NCBI RefSeq assembly: GCF_002864685.1
Contig: NZ_NMQZ01000009.1
Coordinates: forward strand, 25,404-89,403
Direction: 5' to 3'
Source of the DNA: Alloalcanivorax mobilis
GTDB taxonomy: Bacteria; Pseudomonadota; Gammaproteobacteria; Pseudomonadales; Alcanivoracaceae
DNA length: 64,000 nucleotides
Shown here piece after piece: positions 10,572 to 20,568 of the stretch. The notes under the pieces were generated by a model that saw nothing but the letters and a program-made list of their open reading frames with translations, had not been told where the DNA came from and searched no databases. Both the position numbers and the translations under genes were made by a program. How positions within the stretch are numbered: position 1 is the stretch's first letter; every line of letters starts with the position of its first letter.

Positions 10572-10723
10572 CAGGGTGACACCGACCCAGCAACGGAGCC
10601 GCTGTAGGAGCCATCCTTGATCGCGAACCGGCGCAGCCGGACGGCGTTCCAGTCCCCGCCAGGCTTATTTCCCTGCCGCAACCCGGCGGCGCGATGACCC
10701 GGCGCGGTGACGCTGCTCCGTGT

Positions 10724-10830
10724 GCGGGGCAAGGGCTGTGCCTGGAGGGACCGCTCAAGCCATCCTTGGTCGCTGTTAGTTTGGCCATCCCTGGCCAAAC
10801 AGCTCCCTCCAGGCACAGCCCTTGCCCCGC
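10724..10830. repeat. Large hairpin element A (27-bp perfect arms)
   Basis: Arms at 10724-10750 and 10804-10830 are perfect reverse complements. The loop contains an inner palindrome, GTTTGGCC-ATCCCT-GGCCAAAC (10779-10800). The same two-level architecture occurs at 20367-20477 and 20569-20682. Confidence 0.9.
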
Positions 10831-10903
10831 GCTCCCAATCAAGTAGCCCAATCACGATCCCCAAAAAGCCGCTTACCCTAAATCGCGATGCACCAAAAGA
10901 TGA

Positions 10904-10935
10904 ATAAAAAAAGCCGCGGCAAAACCGCGGCTTTC
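10904..10935 (-). terminator. Rho-independent terminator of Spy-like gene
   Basis: On the minus strand a GCCGCGG/CCGCGGC stem with flanking A:T pairs closes an AAAA/TTTT loop and runs into a tract of seven T residues. It lies just past the stop of the Spy-like gene. Confidence 0.88.
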
Positions 10936-10956
10936 TGGGCAGCGTAACCGGAGCGG

Positions 10957-11412
10957 TTAGCGCTGTTGTTGCTGCTGCTGTTGCATCTGTTGCTGCATTT
11001 TGCGCATCTGCTCCTGCTGCTCCTTGGCCTTCTGCTCAAGGGTGGCGCGCTGCTCGCTGGTCAGGGTTTTCTGAATGCGCGCTTGCAGAAGCGCGGATTC
11101 GGCGGTGACTTCGCCGGTGACTTCGCCAAGGCGCTCGGCGTTGTCGCGAATCGCATCCTCGTCGAAATCCGGTTTGATCTGCTCGCCAAGCTGCTGCTGG
11201 GCGTCTTGGGCTTCCATGCGCAGTTTCATGACCTTGGCTTCGGAATCCTGCATCATGCCGCGAATGTCTTTTTTCTGGCTGTCGCTCAAATTAACCAGTT
11301 GGTCGAGCTGGTCTACCTGATCGCCTCCCTGGGGGCCCGGTTGCTGGGCCAGGGCCGTGGCATTGAGGCCGACGGCCAGCAGGGCGATGCTCATGAGCTT
11401 TACGATTTTCAT
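10957..11412 (-). CDS. Spy/CpxP-like periplasmic protein
   Basis: A 151-residue secreted protein. An N-terminal signal peptide (MKIVKLMSIALLAVGLNATA, cleavage near ALA-QQ) precedes a helical region with an LTSEQR repeat matching the LTxxQ motif of the Spy/CpxP family, whose members act as ATP-independent periplasmic chaperones or stress sensors. The C-terminus is extremely Gln/Met-rich, ending in a run of Q residues. I chose the ATG at 11412 because it has an AGGA ribosome site and opens the signal peptide. A longer reading to 11553 adds 47 unsupported residues. The family assignment rests on layout and the LTxxQ motif. Confidence 0.7.
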   Translation of the reverse strand: MKIVKLMSIALLAVGLNATALAQQPGPQGGDQVDQLDQLVNLSDSQKKDIRGMMQDSEAKVMKLRMEAQDAQQQLGEQIKPDFDEDAIRDNAERLGEVTGEVTAESALLQARIQKTLTSEQRATLEQKAKEQQEQMRKMQQQMQQQQQQQR

Positions 11413-11674
11413 AGGGTTTTCCTCTATCCGTGTCTTCAATGGCAGTCCATGGTCGACCACCCTACCGGAACATAGGCTGCGTATCTTATCGATGGTTCCA
11501 CCCGGAGCGGGCCCGCGCGCCAGGTGACCAGGCCATGATCGCCGCCAGCTCAAGGCACATGCGGCCTGCGGCGGGGGCCACCGGAAACGAAAATTTTGCT
11601 AAAATCGCCGCCGGGAGCGTCAAACCGACGCCCCGGCAGAGAACCATGGCGCCACAAACGCCCCGGAAACGCCG

Positions 11675-12259
11675 ATGACCGACTATCTTCTGATCCTGAT
11701 CAGTGCCGTTCTGGTCAACAATTTCGTGCTGGTCCAGTTTCTGGGCCTGTGCCCGTTCATGGGCGTTTCCAACCGCATGGAAACCGCCATCGGCATGTCC
11801 CTGGCCACCACGTTCGTGCTGACGCTTTCTTCGCTGCTCTCCTATTTAATGTGGGCCTGGCTGTTGGTGCCCCTGCACTTGGAGTACCTGCGCACGCTGA
11901 GTTTTATTCTGGTGATCGCGGTGGCGGTGCAATTCACCGAAATGTTCGTGAAGCGCTCGAGCCCGCTGTTATACCGTGTGCTGGGGGTGTTCCTGCCGTT
12001 GATCACGTCCAATTGCGCGGTGCTCGGCGTGGCGTTGCTGAACGTGCGGCAGCAAGACGCCACGTTCATGAGTTCGCTGACCTACGGCCTGGGCGCGGCG
12101 CTGGGCTTTTCCCTGGTGCTGGTGTTGTTCGCCGCCCTGCGTGAACGCATCGCCGTGGCCGACGTACCCGAGGCGTTTCGTGGCCCCGGCATCGGCCTGA
12201 TCACCGCCGGCCTGATGTCGTTGGCTTTCATGGGCTTTTCCGGATTGATCAAACCATGA
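11675..12259 (+). CDS. rnfA: Rnf electron transport complex subunit A
   Basis: A 194-residue integral membrane subunit of the Rnf (Rsx) complex, which couples electron transfer between NADH and ferredoxin to ion movement, or in enterics keeps SoxR reduced. Six hydrophobic helices are visible. Cys26 (FLGLCPFMG) and Cys114 (TSNCAVLG) are the conserved half-site cysteines that pair with those of RnfE to hold an intramembrane Fe-S cluster. It is the first gene of rnfABCDG and overlaps rnfB by four bases. Confidence 0.96.
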   Translation: MTDYLLILISAVLVNNFVLVQFLGLCPFMGVSNRMETAIGMSLATTFVLTLSSLLSYLMWAWLLVPLHLEYLRTLSFILVIAVAVQFTEMFVKRSSPLLYRVLGVFLPLITSNCAVLGVALLNVRQQDATFMSSLTYGLGAALGFSLVLVLFAALRERIAVADVPEAFRGPGIGLITAGLMSLAFMGFSGLIKP

Positions 12260-12831
12260 CGGCGGTGTTGATCGCGGTGCTGGTATTGCTGGCTCTGGCG
12301 GCGCTGTTTGGCGCCTTGCTCGGCTATGCCTCGGATAAATTCCGCGTCGAAGGCGACCCGGTGGTGGAGCGCATCGACGCCCTGTTGCCGCAGACCCAGT
12401 GCGGCCAGTGCGGCCACCCGGGTTGCCGCCCCTATGCCGAGGCGGTCGCCGCCGGCGAGATACACAACCGTTGCCCGCCCGGCGGCCAGAGCACCGCGGA
12501 CGCCCTCGCCGAATTGCTCGGCAGAGAGCCCCTGGCTCTGGATGACGACGGCAGCGCCGACGCCGGCGAAAAGAAAGTGGCGTTCATTCGCGAGGCGGAG
12601 TGCATCGGCTGCACCAAGTGCATTCAGGCCTGCCCGGTGGACGCCATCGTCGGCGCCGCGCGCCTGATGCACACGGTGATCGAGGACGAGTGCACCGGCT
12701 GCGATCTGTGCGTGGAGCCCTGCCCGGTGGACTGCATCGATATGCTGCCACTCGGCGAGCGCAGCCCGGCGGGCCAGCCTGACGGTATCGGCCACAGCCC
12801 GGCCCAACGGCTGGCGGTGACCAACCTGTGA
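12256..12831 (+). CDS. rnfB: Rnf complex subunit B (ferredoxin-like)
   Basis: A 191-residue subunit with one N-terminal membrane helix (about 3-24). An Fe-S domain uses Cys49, Cys52, Cys57 and Cys73. Two 4Fe-4S ferredoxin motifs follow (Cys116/119/122/126 and Cys146/149/152/156). It passes electrons between ferredoxin and the membrane subunits. It overlaps rnfA and rnfC by four bases each, so translation is probably coupled. Confidence 0.96.
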   Translation: MTAVLIAVLVLLALAALFGALLGYASDKFRVEGDPVVERIDALLPQTQCGQCGHPGCRPYAEAVAAGEIHNRCPPGGQSTADALAELLGREPLALDDDGSADAGEKKVAFIREAECIGCTKCIQACPVDAIVGAARLMHTVIEDECTGCDLCVEPCPVDCIDMLPLGERSPAGQPDGIGHSPAQRLAVTNL

Positions 12832-15029
12832 TCCGCCATCTGTGGACCCGGGCACGACGCTCCGAATCGGAATACGATTTCCCCGGCGGCGTTCATCCGC
12901 CCGCGCATAAGGCGCGTTCCAACGCCGCACCGATCCGCGTCGGGCCGCCGCCCGACCGTCTGGTACTGCCACTCAACATGCACCTCGGCGCGCCGGCCCG
13001 GCCACGGGTGACGGTGGGTGAGCGGGTCCTCAAAGGCCAGCGCATCGCCGACGCCCAGGGCACCGTCAGCACCTCGGTCCACGCCAGCACCTCCGGTACC
13101 GTGGTCGCCATCGGGCCCCACCCGGTGCCCGGCACCGCCGCTGGGGACGCTCTCTGTATCGTCATCGACAGCGATGGCGAAGACCGCTGGGGTCCCCTGG
13201 AGCCGTGGCCGGATTATCGCCGCGCCGCGCCCACCGAGCTGGTGCAACGGCTGCGCCAGGCGGGCATTGCCGGGCTCGGCGGCGCCGGCTTCCCCAGCGC
13301 CGCGAAAACACGCCTGGGCGAAGGCCAGCGCGTGCACACGCTGATCATTAACGCGGCGGAGTGCGAGCCCTACATCACCGCCGATGATCGCCTGATGCGC
13401 GAGCGCGCCGGGCAGATCGCCATCGGCATCGACATTCTGCAACATCTGCTTAACCCTTCTCGCACCTTGATTGGCATCGAAGACGACAAGCCCGAGGCGA
13501 TCGATGCGCTGCGGGCGGCGATGTCCGAGCGCGATTGCGAGCTGCGGGTGGTGCCCACCCGTTATCCTTCCGGCGGCGAGAAACAACTGATTCAGTTGCT
13601 CACCGGCCTGGAGATCGCCAGCGGCACCTTGCCCTCCCAGGCCGGCGTGGTGTGCCAGAACGTGGCCACCGCCTACGCCATCAAGCGGGCGGTGATCGAC
13701 GGCGAGCCGCTGATTTCGCGGATCACCACGGTCACCGGCGACGCCGTCGCCCGGCCCGGCAACTATGAAGTCTTGCTCGGCACCCCAGTGGAGCAGCTGT
13801 TGCAGCACGCCGGCCTGGACCGCCACCGTCTGGTACGTCTGCTGATGGGCGGCCCGATGATGGGCTTTACCCTCAGCGACACCAGCGTGCCGGTGGTGAA
13901 AATCAGCAACTGCCTGATCGCCGCGGACGCCCGCGAGCTGCCCGAGCCGCCCCCCGAGCAGGCTTGCATACGCTGTGGCGACTGCGCCACCGTGTGCCCG
14001 GCCAGCCTGTTGCCTCAGCAGCTTTACTGGCACGCCCGCTGCGATCAGTTCGAACGTGCCCGTCAAAACGATCTGATCGATTGCATCGAATGCGGCGCGT
14101 GCGCCTACGTCTGCCCCAGCCACATTCCGCTGGTGCACTATTACCGTTACGCCAAGCAGGCGCTGCGCGCCCACGATGACGAGCAGATCAAAGCCGACCG
14201 GGCGCGGCTGCGCTTCGAGGCGCGCCAAGCCCGCCTGGAACGGGAGCAGGCGGAGAAAGAGCAACGGCGCCGGGCCCGCCTGGAGGCCAACCGGGACCGT
14301 GCCGCCGCCACCAGCGCCGCGCCAGATCACCACGGCGGCAACCAGAAAAAACAACTGGGCCGCGCGATCACCGCCTATAAGGCCGCGCAACGCGCCGCCG
14401 CCACCGCCGAAGCCCAGGGCGCGGCCAACGCCGTGGAATTGCGTCAGCGCGCCTCGGACCTCAAGCAGCAGGCCGATCGCCTGCAAGGCCGTGCCCCACA
14501 GGCTGACACGGCGCCATCGGGAGTGGTGGCGGCGGCGCCCAAGGCAACGCCCACCGCCACCGCCAGCGATCAACGCGAACGACGCCTGAAAGCGCTGAAA
14601 AGCGCCTATGGTCGTGCCCACAAACAATACAAACAGGCGCACGCCGCGCTGCAGCGCGCTCAGCGCGCCCAGGCGGAACACCCGCAGAGCAACGATCACA
14701 ATGATGTGGCCGGCATGGAACAGCGCGTGGCGCAACTGAAAGCGCGCGCCGACCAGGAGCGTGCCGCCCTGGACACGCTGATGGAACAGGCCAAGAGCGA
14801 CCTCCAACAGCGCGCGGGCAAGGATTTGAAAACCCTCAAGGTGGAAGCGGCACGGGCGGAAGTCGCGCTGCGCCGGCACGCCGAACGTCTGCGTGCCGGC
14901 CGCGACAGTGCCGACACCGACACCCTGCGCCGCTGGGACGCCGAACTGAAGCAACTGGAACGCGAGGCGCACCGCAGCCGCGAGGCACTAACGCAAGCGG
15001 TGCGGGCCCAGGGCCTGGTGGAGGATTAA
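12828..15029 (+). CDS. rnfC: Rnf complex subunit C with long Ala/Lys/Arg-rich tail
   Basis: A 733-residue peripheral subunit that oxidises NADH for the complex. The core (1-445) carries the glycine-rich [12 protein letters not shown] motif (149-160) and two 4Fe-4S motifs (Cys380/383/386/390 and Cys419/422/425/429). Residues about 450-733 form a charged, Ala-rich, low-complexity predicted coiled coil, as in E. coli RsxC but absent from short clostridial RnfC. The tail has no clear internal repeat period. It overlaps rnfB by four bases and rnfD by one. Confidence 0.95.
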   Translation: MIRHLWTRARRSESEYDFPGGVHPPAHKARSNAAPIRVGPPPDRLVLPLNMHLGAPARPRVTVGERVLKGQRIADAQGTVSTSVHASTSGTVVAIGPHPVPGTAAGDALCIVIDSDGEDRWGPLEPWPDYRRAAPTELVQRLRQAGIAGLGGAGFPSAAKTRLGEGQRVHTLIINAAECEPYITADDRLMRERAGQIAIGIDILQHLLNPSRTLIGIEDDKPEAIDALRAAMSERDCELRVVPTRYPSGGEKQLIQLLTGLEIASGTLPSQAGVVCQNVATAYAIKRAVIDGEPLISRITTVTGDAVARPGNYEVLLGTPVEQLLQHAGLDRHRLVRLLMGGPMMGFTLSDTSVPVVKISNCLIAADARELPEPPPEQACIRCGDCATVCPASLLPQQLYWHARCDQFERARQNDLIDCIECGACAYVCPSHIPLVHYYRYAKQALRAHDDEQIKADRARLRFEARQARLEREQAEKEQRRRARLEANRDRAAATSAAPDHHGGNQKKQLGRAITAYKAAQRAAATAEAQGAANAVELRQRASDLKQQADRLQGRAPQADTAPSGVVAAAPKATPTATASDQRERRLKALKSAYGRAHKQYKQAHAALQRAQRAQAEHPQSNDHNDVAGMEQRVAQLKARADQERAALDTLMEQAKSDLQQRAGKDLKTLKVEAARAEVALRRHAERLRAGRDSADTDTLRRWDAELKQLEREAHRSREALTQAVRAQGLVED

Positions 15030-16045
15030 TGGCCAGGAAACCTCTGATTAACGCCCCCGCCCCCCACACCGCCGGCGCCCTTGGCACCGCCGCTGTGATG
15101 CGCCAGGTGCTCTATACCACCCTGCCCGGGCTCGCGACCCTGGTATGGTTGTTCGGCGCCGGGCCGTTGCTCAACGTGCTGTGGGCGGCGCTGGTGGCAC
15201 TGGCCGCCGAGGCCCTGATGTTGCGCCTGCGCGGCCGTCCGTTGGCGTTGCACCTGAGCGATGGCAGCGCTCTGGTCACCGGGGTGCTGCTGGGGCTGTC
15301 GCTGCCGCCCGGCTCACCCTGGTGGTTGATTCTGATCGGCAGCGGTTTCGCCATCATGGTCGCCAAGCAGCTCTACGGCGGGCTCGGCATGAATCCGTTC
15401 AACCCGGCCATGGTCGGCTACGTGGTGCTGCTGGTGTCCTTCCCGCTGGCGATGACCCGCTGGGCCGAGCCGGGCCAGCCTTTCTCGTTGTCGCACAGCC
15501 TGTCACTGTTCCTTGATCTGCCCGGCGCCGACGGTTTCAGCGGCGCCACTCCGTTGGATACCTTCCGCACCTGGGTGGGCAACGCTCCGCTGCTGGCCGA
15601 GCAGCCCATTCTTCATGGCCATGTCGCCGGCGCCGGTTGGGAGTGGGTGAACCTGGCCTTCCTGGCCGGTGGCCTCTACCTGCTGGCGCGGCGCGTGATC
15701 GGCTGGCGCATTCCGGTGGGTGTTCTGCTGGGCCTGGCGGCGCCGGCCGTCGTCGCCAACCTGGTCGACCCCTTGCGCTTCGCCGGCCCCCTGTTCCACT
15801 TGTTTTCCGGCGCCACCATGCTGGGCGCGTTTTTCATCGCCACCGATCCGGTCAGCGCCTCCACCACCCCCCGGGGCAGGCTGATCTATGCGCTGCTGAT
15901 CGGCGTCCTGGTGTGGGTGATCCGCAGCTTCGGCGGCTACCCGGACGCGCTGGCGTTCGCCGTCTTGCTGCTCAACCTGGCGGTGCCGTTTATCGATTAC
16001 TACACCCGACCCACCGCCTACGGCCACCGGAGCAAGCGCCAGTGA
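15029..16045 (+). CDS. rnfD: Rnf complex subunit D (flavin subunit)
   Basis: A 338-residue polytopic membrane subunit related to NqrB. The motif FSGATPLD contains Thr174, the expected covalent FMN attachment site (S/T-G-A-T). About nine to ten hydrophobic helices are visible. Its first base is shared with the rnfC stop and its end overlaps rnfG by four bases. Confidence 0.95.
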   Translation: MARKPLINAPAPHTAGALGTAAVMRQVLYTTLPGLATLVWLFGAGPLLNVLWAALVALAAEALMLRLRGRPLALHLSDGSALVTGVLLGLSLPPGSPWWLILIGSGFAIMVAKQLYGGLGMNPFNPAMVGYVVLLVSFPLAMTRWAEPGQPFSLSHSLSLFLDLPGADGFSGATPLDTFRTWVGNAPLLAEQPILHGHVAGAGWEWVNLAFLAGGLYLLARRVIGWRIPVGVLLGLAAPAVVANLVDPLRFAGPLFHLFSGATMLGAFFIATDPVSASTTPRGRLIYALLIGVLVWVIRSFGGYPDALAFAVLLLNLAVPFIDYYTRPTAYGHRSKRQ

Positions 16046-16686
16046 TCAGCGGCGCGGTGGTACGTAACGCCGTTATTCTGGGGCTGTTCGCGCTCGGCGC
16101 CAGCGGCCTGCTGGCGCTCACCCACCAGGCCACGCAAGAGCAGGTAACCTGCAACCGGCAGGCGGCGCTGAGCACCGCCCTGGCCCAAGTGATGCCGGCG
16201 CAACGCCACGACAACCGGCTGCGCGAGGATGCCATCCGCGTCAGCGACCCGCGCTTGGGGCCGGGTGAGAAAACGCTGTATCGGGCCCGGCTCAACGGCG
16301 AAGCCCGCGGCGTGGTGGTGGAAGCCACCGCGCCGGATGGCTACGGCGGCGCCATCGACCTGCTGATTGGCGTGGCCCGCGATGGCCGGGTGCTGGGCGT
16401 GCGCGTGGTGCCGCCCCACCACGAAACCCCCGGGCTCGGCGACGCCATCGAACGGCGCAAGTCGGATTGGATTGAAAGTTTCCAGGGACATTCACTTCGG
16501 CGACCGGACACCGACGGCTGGGCAGTGCACAAGGACGGCGGCGTGTTCGATGCGTTCAGCGGTGCCACTATCACGCCCCGAGCGGTGATCAAAGCGGTGC
16601 ATCGCGCCCTGCTCTATTTACGCGATCAGGACGGCACTCTGTTCACCCGTCCCGCGCAAGTGGCACTCGACAGCGCCTGCGACTAA
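16042..16686 (+). CDS. rnfG: Rnf complex subunit G (flavin subunit)
   Basis: A 214-residue subunit with one N-terminal membrane anchor (about 7-28) and a periplasmic FMN-binding domain. SGATITPRAV carries Thr176, the covalent FMN site. The start is GTG at 16042, forming a GTGA overlap with the rnfD stop. A longer upstream reading is just the wrong frame of rnfD. In most relatives rnfE follows directly, but here a heptamer array and three opposite-strand genes intervene before rnfE at 19469. Confidence 0.95.
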   Translation: MISGAVVRNAVILGLFALGASGLLALTHQATQEQVTCNRQAALSTALAQVMPAQRHDNRLREDAIRVSDPRLGPGEKTLYRARLNGEARGVVVEATAPDGYGGAIDLLIGVARDGRVLGVRVVPPHHETPGLGDAIERRKSDWIESFQGHSLRRPDTDGWAVHKDGGVFDAFSGATITPRAVIKAVHRALLYLRDQDGTLFTRPAQVALDSACD

Positions 16687-16698
16687 GGCAGGGGGGGG

Positions 16699-16729
16699 CA
16701 GTTTTCAGTTTTCAGTTTTCAGTTTTCAG
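16699..16729 (+). repeat. Heptamer array (CAGTTTT)4CAG, second copy
   Basis: Identical in all 31 bases to the array at 10541-10571, and again just downstream (13 bases) of a plus-strand stop codon, here that of rnfG. Confidence 0.95.
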
Positions 16730-16774
16730 ATGGGGCGCGGGCACGGCCTTGGCGCCATCACGGCCTCGCCCGTG

Positions 16775-16850
16775 TTGTAGCCTGAAGCTTGTAACCTGAA
16801 GCTTGTAGCCTGAAGCTTGTAGCCTAAAACTTGTAACCTGAAGCTTGAGA
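16775..16850 (-). repeat. Heptamer array (CCTGAAG/CTTGTAR units)
   Basis: Ten in-phase 7-base units alternate CCTGAAG and CTTGTAA/G, with a few substitutions. The array stops four bases short of the def stop codon, so it marks the 3' end of the minus-strand gene opposite the CAGTTTT array of rnfG. Confidence 0.93.
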
Positions 16851-16854
16851 GGTT

Positions 16855-17388
16855 TTATTCCTCCGGCGGCAGGGAGCCCTCCGCAAACAAGGCATCGGAG
16901 AAACCAAAACAGGACAGATCGCGAATGCGCATGGGATAGAGAATCCCATCCAGGTGGTCGCATTCATGCTGAACCACACGGGCATGAAAACCGCTAACGC
17001 GACGTTCAATCACCGCGCCAAAGGGATCGAAACCGCGATACAGCAGATCCCGGTAGCGCGGCACCAGCCCGCGCATACCTGGCACCGACAGGCAACCTTC
17101 CCAATCTTCCTCGAGCACCTCGCCAACCGGTGTCAGCTCGGGGTTGATCAGAATCGTCTCTGGCACCGCCTCGGCGTCCGGATATCGGTCGCTGTGCTGG
17201 AAGCCGAAAATCACCAGGCGCAGTTCGACTCCGATCTGGGGCGCGGCCAGGCCGACCCCACCGACCGCGCGCATGGTGTCGACCATGTCCTCGATCAAGC
17301 GGTGCAACGGCGGTGTGTCAAACGCCGGCACCGGCGCCGCCGGCCGCAGCAATAGAGGATCGCCCATGCGCAAAATCGGACGAATCAT
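16855..17388 (-). CDS. def: Peptide deformylase
   Basis: Removes the N-formyl group from nascent proteins. The 177-residue enzyme has the three family motifs in order: GVGLAAPQ (GxGxAAxQ), EGCLSVPG (EGCLS, metal-ligand Cys) and QHECDHLDG (HExxH with two His ligands). The ATG at 17388 gives the expected [13 protein letters not shown] opening and overlaps the nitrilase stop by four bases (ATGA). A longer reading is frame shadow. It is the last gene of an aminotransferase-nitrilase-deformylase operon and probably a second deformylase. The usual def-fmt locus is not in the window. Confidence 0.95.
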   Translation of the reverse strand: MIRPILRMGDPLLLRPAAPVPAFDTPPLHRLIEDMVDTMRAVGGVGLAAPQIGVELRLVIFGFQHSDRYPDAEAVPETILINPELTPVGEVLEEDWEGCLSVPGMRGLVPRYRDLLYRGFDPFGAVIERRVSGFHARVVQHECDHLDGILYPMRIRDLSCFGFSDALFAEGSLPPEE

Positions 17389-18170
17389 GGCAACTCCAAA
17401 GTAAAGCGGTCCGCGTCCTGCCAAGCCGGGAAGGCCTCCCGGTAGTCGGCCAGCGCCGCCTGGTTCAGGGTCACGTGCATCACCTGGTCGCGGTCGCCGG
17501 CGTCGGCCAGCACCTCGCCGTTGAAATCCAGTGCGCGGGAGTCGCCGCTGTAGGGGTGGCCATTGCCATCCTCGCCAATGCGATTCACCGCCGCCACGTA
17601 ACACTGGTTCTCTATCGCCCGCGCCGCCAGAAGGCGGTTCCAGTGCAGCCGGCGCGGCGCCGGCCAGTTGGCCACGTAAAGCAGAAGGTCGGTATTGCGC
17701 GCATCACGGCTCCACACCGGAAAGCGCAGGTCGTAACAGATCAACGGACGGACTCGCCAGCCGTTCAGCGTTACCGTCAACGCGCGCTCACCGGCCTGGT
17801 AACGCTGGTGCTCGCCGGCCATGCGGAACAGGTGCCGCTTGTCGTAATGCGCGTGCTGATCGCCGCCCACCCAGAACAGACGGTTTCGGTAACCGCCGCC
17901 GTCGGTGCGCACCATTACGCTGCCGGTGATCACCGTCTGCAAGCGCGCCGCCTGAGTCCGCAACCAGGCCAGCGTCGGCCCGTCGGCCGGCTCCGCCACG
18001 CCGGCGGGCGTCATCGAAAAGCCGGTGGTGAACATTTCCGGCAACACAATCAAATGCGCGCCCTGGCATTGTTCAAGACGCTGCTCCAGATGAGCCAGAT
18101 TGGCGTCACGCTGTTCCCAGTACAACGAAGTCTGGACCAGCGCCAGCTTCAGATCGGAGCAGCGGTTCAT
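17385..18170 (-). CDS. Nitrilase-family amidohydrolase (omega-amidase YafV-like)
   Basis: A 261-residue carbon-nitrogen hydrolase with the catalytic triad Glu45 (LPEMFTTGF), Lys111 (YDKRHLF) and Cys145 (LICYDLRFP). PEMFTTGF and the [23 protein letters not shown] segment are typical of the YafV/omega-amidase branch, which hydrolyses alpha-keto acid amides such as 2-oxoglutaramate and 2-oxosuccinamate. Its start overlaps the aminotransferase stop by four bases. Pairing with a Gln/Met-type aminotransferase fits removal of the keto-glutaramate made by transamination, as in methionine salvage. That link is inferred from context. Confidence 0.88.
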   Translation of the reverse strand: MNRCSDLKLALVQTSLYWEQRDANLAHLEQRLEQCQGAHLIVLPEMFTTGFSMTPAGVAEPADGPTLAWLRTQAARLQTVITGSVMVRTDGGGYRNRLFWVGGDQHAHYDKRHLFRMAGEHQRYQAGERALTVTLNGWRVRPLICYDLRFPVWSRDARNTDLLLYVANWPAPRRLHWNRLLAARAIENQCYVAAVNRIGEDGNGHPYSGDSRALDFNGEVLADAGDRDQVMHVTLNQAALADYREAFPAWQDADRFTLELP

Positions 18171-19315
18171 ATCTCACACAGCCTTTGTGCCGCTTCGCCA
18201 AGCAGGTCTTCCTGCTTGGCGAAGCAGAAACGCAGAAGTCGTGACGTGGCCGGCGGCCGCTGGTAGAACACCGACACCGGGATCGCCGCGACGCCCTTTT
18301 CCCGCGCCAGCCATTCCGCCATGGCCACGTCGTCCAAATCATCGCGGAGGGCGGAATAGTCCGCCAGTTGAAAATAGGTGCCCGGGGTGCGGCTGAACGT
18401 AAAGCGCGAACCGGCCAGCAGATCGCAAAAATGATCGCGCTTGGCCTGGTAGAAAGCCGGCAGCTCATGCACATGCTCCGGGTGGGCGGCCATGAATTCC
18501 GCCAACGCGCACTGTATCGGCATGACCCCACAAAAATTAACGTACTGGTGGACCTTGCGCAGCTCCGCGCTGAGCGCCGGCGGCGCCACCACATAGCCGG
18601 TTTTCCAACCGGTCACGTGGTAGGTCTTGCCAAACGAACTGACCACGAAGGCCCGCTGGTAAAGCTCTTCGTGGCTCAACACGCTGGCGTGCCGGTGGCC
18701 GTCGAAGACCAGATGCTCATAAACCTCGTCGGCGAGCAGGTAGATATCGCGCTCGCGAATCAGCGCCGCCAGCTGGTCCAGATCGGCGGCGGGGATCACC
18801 GCACCGCTGGGGTTGTGCGGCGAATTGATGATGATCAGCCGAGTGCGTTCGGTGATCGCCTCGCCAAGACGCTGCCAGTCAATCGCGAAGTCCGGCAGCG
18901 TCAGCGGCACGTGCACGCAGCGCCCACCCGCCAGCAGCACCGAGGGTTCGTAGCTGTCGTAGCAGGGGTCCAGCACCACCACCTCGTCACCGGCGCCCAC
19001 CACCGTCTGGACCGCGCAGAAGATGGCTTCGGTGGCGCCCGGAGTAATGGTGATCTCGGTGTCCGCGTCGAGGGTACGCTGGTAAAGCCCGGCGACCTTG
19101 ATCGCCACCTGTTCGCGCAGGGCCGGCAGGCCGGCCATCGGCGCATACTGGTTGCGGCCGGCCATGACGTGCCGCCCCACCGCTTCGCGCAACGCGCGGG
19201 GGCCGTCAAAACCGGGAAAGCCCTGGGACAAATTGATCGCGCCGCTGTGTTCCGCGAGTTGCGTCATGCGTGTAAAAATAGTCACGCCGACGTTGGGGAG
19301 TTTACTGGTCAACAT
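18167..19315 (-). CDS. Methionine-type aminotransferase (YbdL/KAT family)
   Basis: A 382-residue fold-type I PLP aminotransferase. [23 protein letters not shown] and [15 protein letters not shown] (PLP lysine Lys230) match the YbdL/kynurenine-glutamine transaminase group, which prefers methionine, glutamine and aromatic amino acids. With the adjoining omega-amidase it could regenerate methionine from its keto acid using glutamine (inference). It is the first gene of the minus-strand three-gene operon. The 153 bases to rnfE must hold divergent promoters. Confidence 0.87.
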   Translation of the reverse strand: MLTSKLPNVGVTIFTRMTQLAEHSGAINLSQGFPGFDGPRALREAVGRHVMAGRNQYAPMAGLPALREQVAIKVAGLYQRTLDADTEITITPGATEAIFCAVQTVVGAGDEVVVLDPCYDSYEPSVLLAGGRCVHVPLTLPDFAIDWQRLGEAITERTRLIIINSPHNPSGAVIPAADLDQLAALIRERDIYLLADEVYEHLVFDGHRHASVLSHEELYQRAFVVSSFGKTYHVTGWKTGYVVAPPALSAELRKVHQYVNFCGVMPIQCALAEFMAAHPEHVHELPAFYQAKRDHFCDLLAGSRFTFSRTPGTYFQLADYSALRDDLDDVAMAEWLAREKGVAAIPVSVFYQRPPATSRLLRFCFAKQEDLLGEAAQRLCEI

Positions 19316-19468
19316 ATCCCGTCCCGTAGCAGGGAGTGTGAAAAAGTATCGGGGCCCCGGTTAACAAGGGGTCGGGGAAACCCGGCGTTGAGTGTACCAT
19401 TGCGCCCAGCCCCGGCGCGCCACCGACCGGCGCCTATGCCTGCACTGTCCGAACCTCGCGGAGCACCG

Positions 19469-20182
19469 ATGGCCCAACCCGATTACAAAAGCATTGCCTT
19501 GGATGGCCTGTGGCGCAACAACCCGGCCACCGTGCAGGTGCTTGGCCTGTGCCCGTTACTGGCGGTCAGCGGCACCGTGGTCAATGCGTTGGGGCTGGGC
19601 CTGGCCACCCTGGTGGTGCTGGTGGCCTCCAATGGCGCGGTCTCGCTGCTGCGCCATCGGATCACCGACACCGTGCGGCTGCCGGCCTTCGTGATGATCA
19701 TCGCCGCCCTGGTCAGTGCCATCGAAATGCTGATGCAGGCGTTCACCTTCGAGCTGTATCAGATTCTCGGCATTTTCATTCCGCTGATCGTCACCAATTG
19801 CACCGTGCTTGGCCGCGCCGACGGTTTCGCCAGCCGCCAGCCGCTGCTGCCCAGCCTGCTCGACGGCCTGATGATGGGCTGCGGTTTCCTGCTGGTGCTG
19901 GTGCTGCTCGGCGGGCTGCGCGAATGGCTTGGCCAAGGCACCCTGTTCGCCAATATGGAGCTGCTGTTTGGCCCCACCGCCGCCGGCTGGCGCCTGCAAC
20001 TGATCGACGACTATCAGGGTTTTCTGCTGGCCGTGTTGCCCCCCGGCGCGTTCCTCGGCCTGGGCTTTCTGATCGCCGCCAAGAACATCACCGACGCGCG
20101 CCTGAGTGGCCGGCGCCAGCAGGCTCCGGATACATCCCCACGGCCCAGCCGGCGGGTGCGCACCACCGGCAAGATCGGCTAG
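19469..20182 (+). CDS. rnfE: Rnf complex subunit E, detached from rnfABCDG
   Basis: A 237-residue integral membrane subunit homologous to RnfA. Cys28 (VLGLCPLLA) and Cys111 (VTNCTVLGR) are the counterparts of the RnfA cysteines. The ATG at 19469 ([15 protein letters not shown]) has a GGAG ribosome site. An ATG 33 bases upstream lacks one. Normally rnfE is the last gene of rnfABCDGE. Here it has its own transcription unit, 2.8 kb away across three opposite-strand genes. Confidence 0.95.
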   Translation: MAQPDYKSIALDGLWRNNPATVQVLGLCPLLAVSGTVVNALGLGLATLVVLVASNGAVSLLRHRITDTVRLPAFVMIIAALVSAIEMLMQAFTFELYQILGIFIPLIVTNCTVLGRADGFASRQPLLPSLLDGLMMGCGFLLVLVLLGGLREWLGQGTLFANMELLFGPTAAGWRLQLIDDYQGFLLAVLPPGAFLGLGFLIAAKNITDARLSGRRQQAPDTSPRPSRRVRTTGKIG

Positions 20183-20366
20183 GGCCTGTTCACACTGCTT
20201 GCATCCCGCCTGCTGGATGTCATTTTGGCCTCCGGCTAGGCGGAGGGAGCGCCGTTTGCTCATTCCAAATAGGGGACCGACAACAACGCTGGAGGCCAAA
20301 CAAAAGAGCGCCAGCCCTTCGGGTTGCGGTTTTTTTTGGGGTGGGGTTGGTCTCTCCATCGGGGGT

Positions 20367-20477
20367 CGGGCAACCGGGGCGGGCTGGCCAGGACACGCAA
20401 AAAGACGCCTCCGTGCGGGCTCGAGTCCGGCCGTCCATGGCCGGACACGGTCCTGGCCAGCCCGACCCGGTTGCCCG
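20367..20477. repeat. Large hairpin element B (27-bp arms, one mismatch)
   Basis: Arms 20367-20393 and 20451-20477 pair with one mismatch. The loop carries the inner palindrome GTCCGGCC-GTCCAT-GGCCGGAC (20425-20446). The loop is similar to the reverse complement of element C's loop, so B and C are diverged copies in opposite orientation. Confidence 0.88.
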
Positions 20478-20568
20478 CCTTGGGTAGCAGGACCCGCCCG
20501 GGGTGTCGCCGTGGGCTTGCTGAAGTCGGGTCCGTCCAGGACGGCGAGCAACGTCTCCAGTGGCACCG

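Larger units (their letters stand above)
10536..10903. other. Repeat-rich intergenic region
   Basis: This stretch between two convergent genes holds a heptamer array (10541-10571), a REP-like fragment (10601-10631), a 27-bp-arm hairpin (10724-10830) and, beyond it, the terminator of the Spy-like gene. The 16-base motif AGCCATCCTTGRTCGC occurs twice (10609-10624 and 10759-10774). No gene is supported. Confidence 0.75.

Noticed and set aside
12624..14972. 782-residue open frame antisense to rnfC
   Set aside because: rnfC has clear Fe-S motifs and coupled neighbours. The antisense frame is a high-GC artefact.
16775..16850. Possible CRISPR-like array
   Set aside because: The 7-base units are directly adjacent without spacers, and no cas gene is near.
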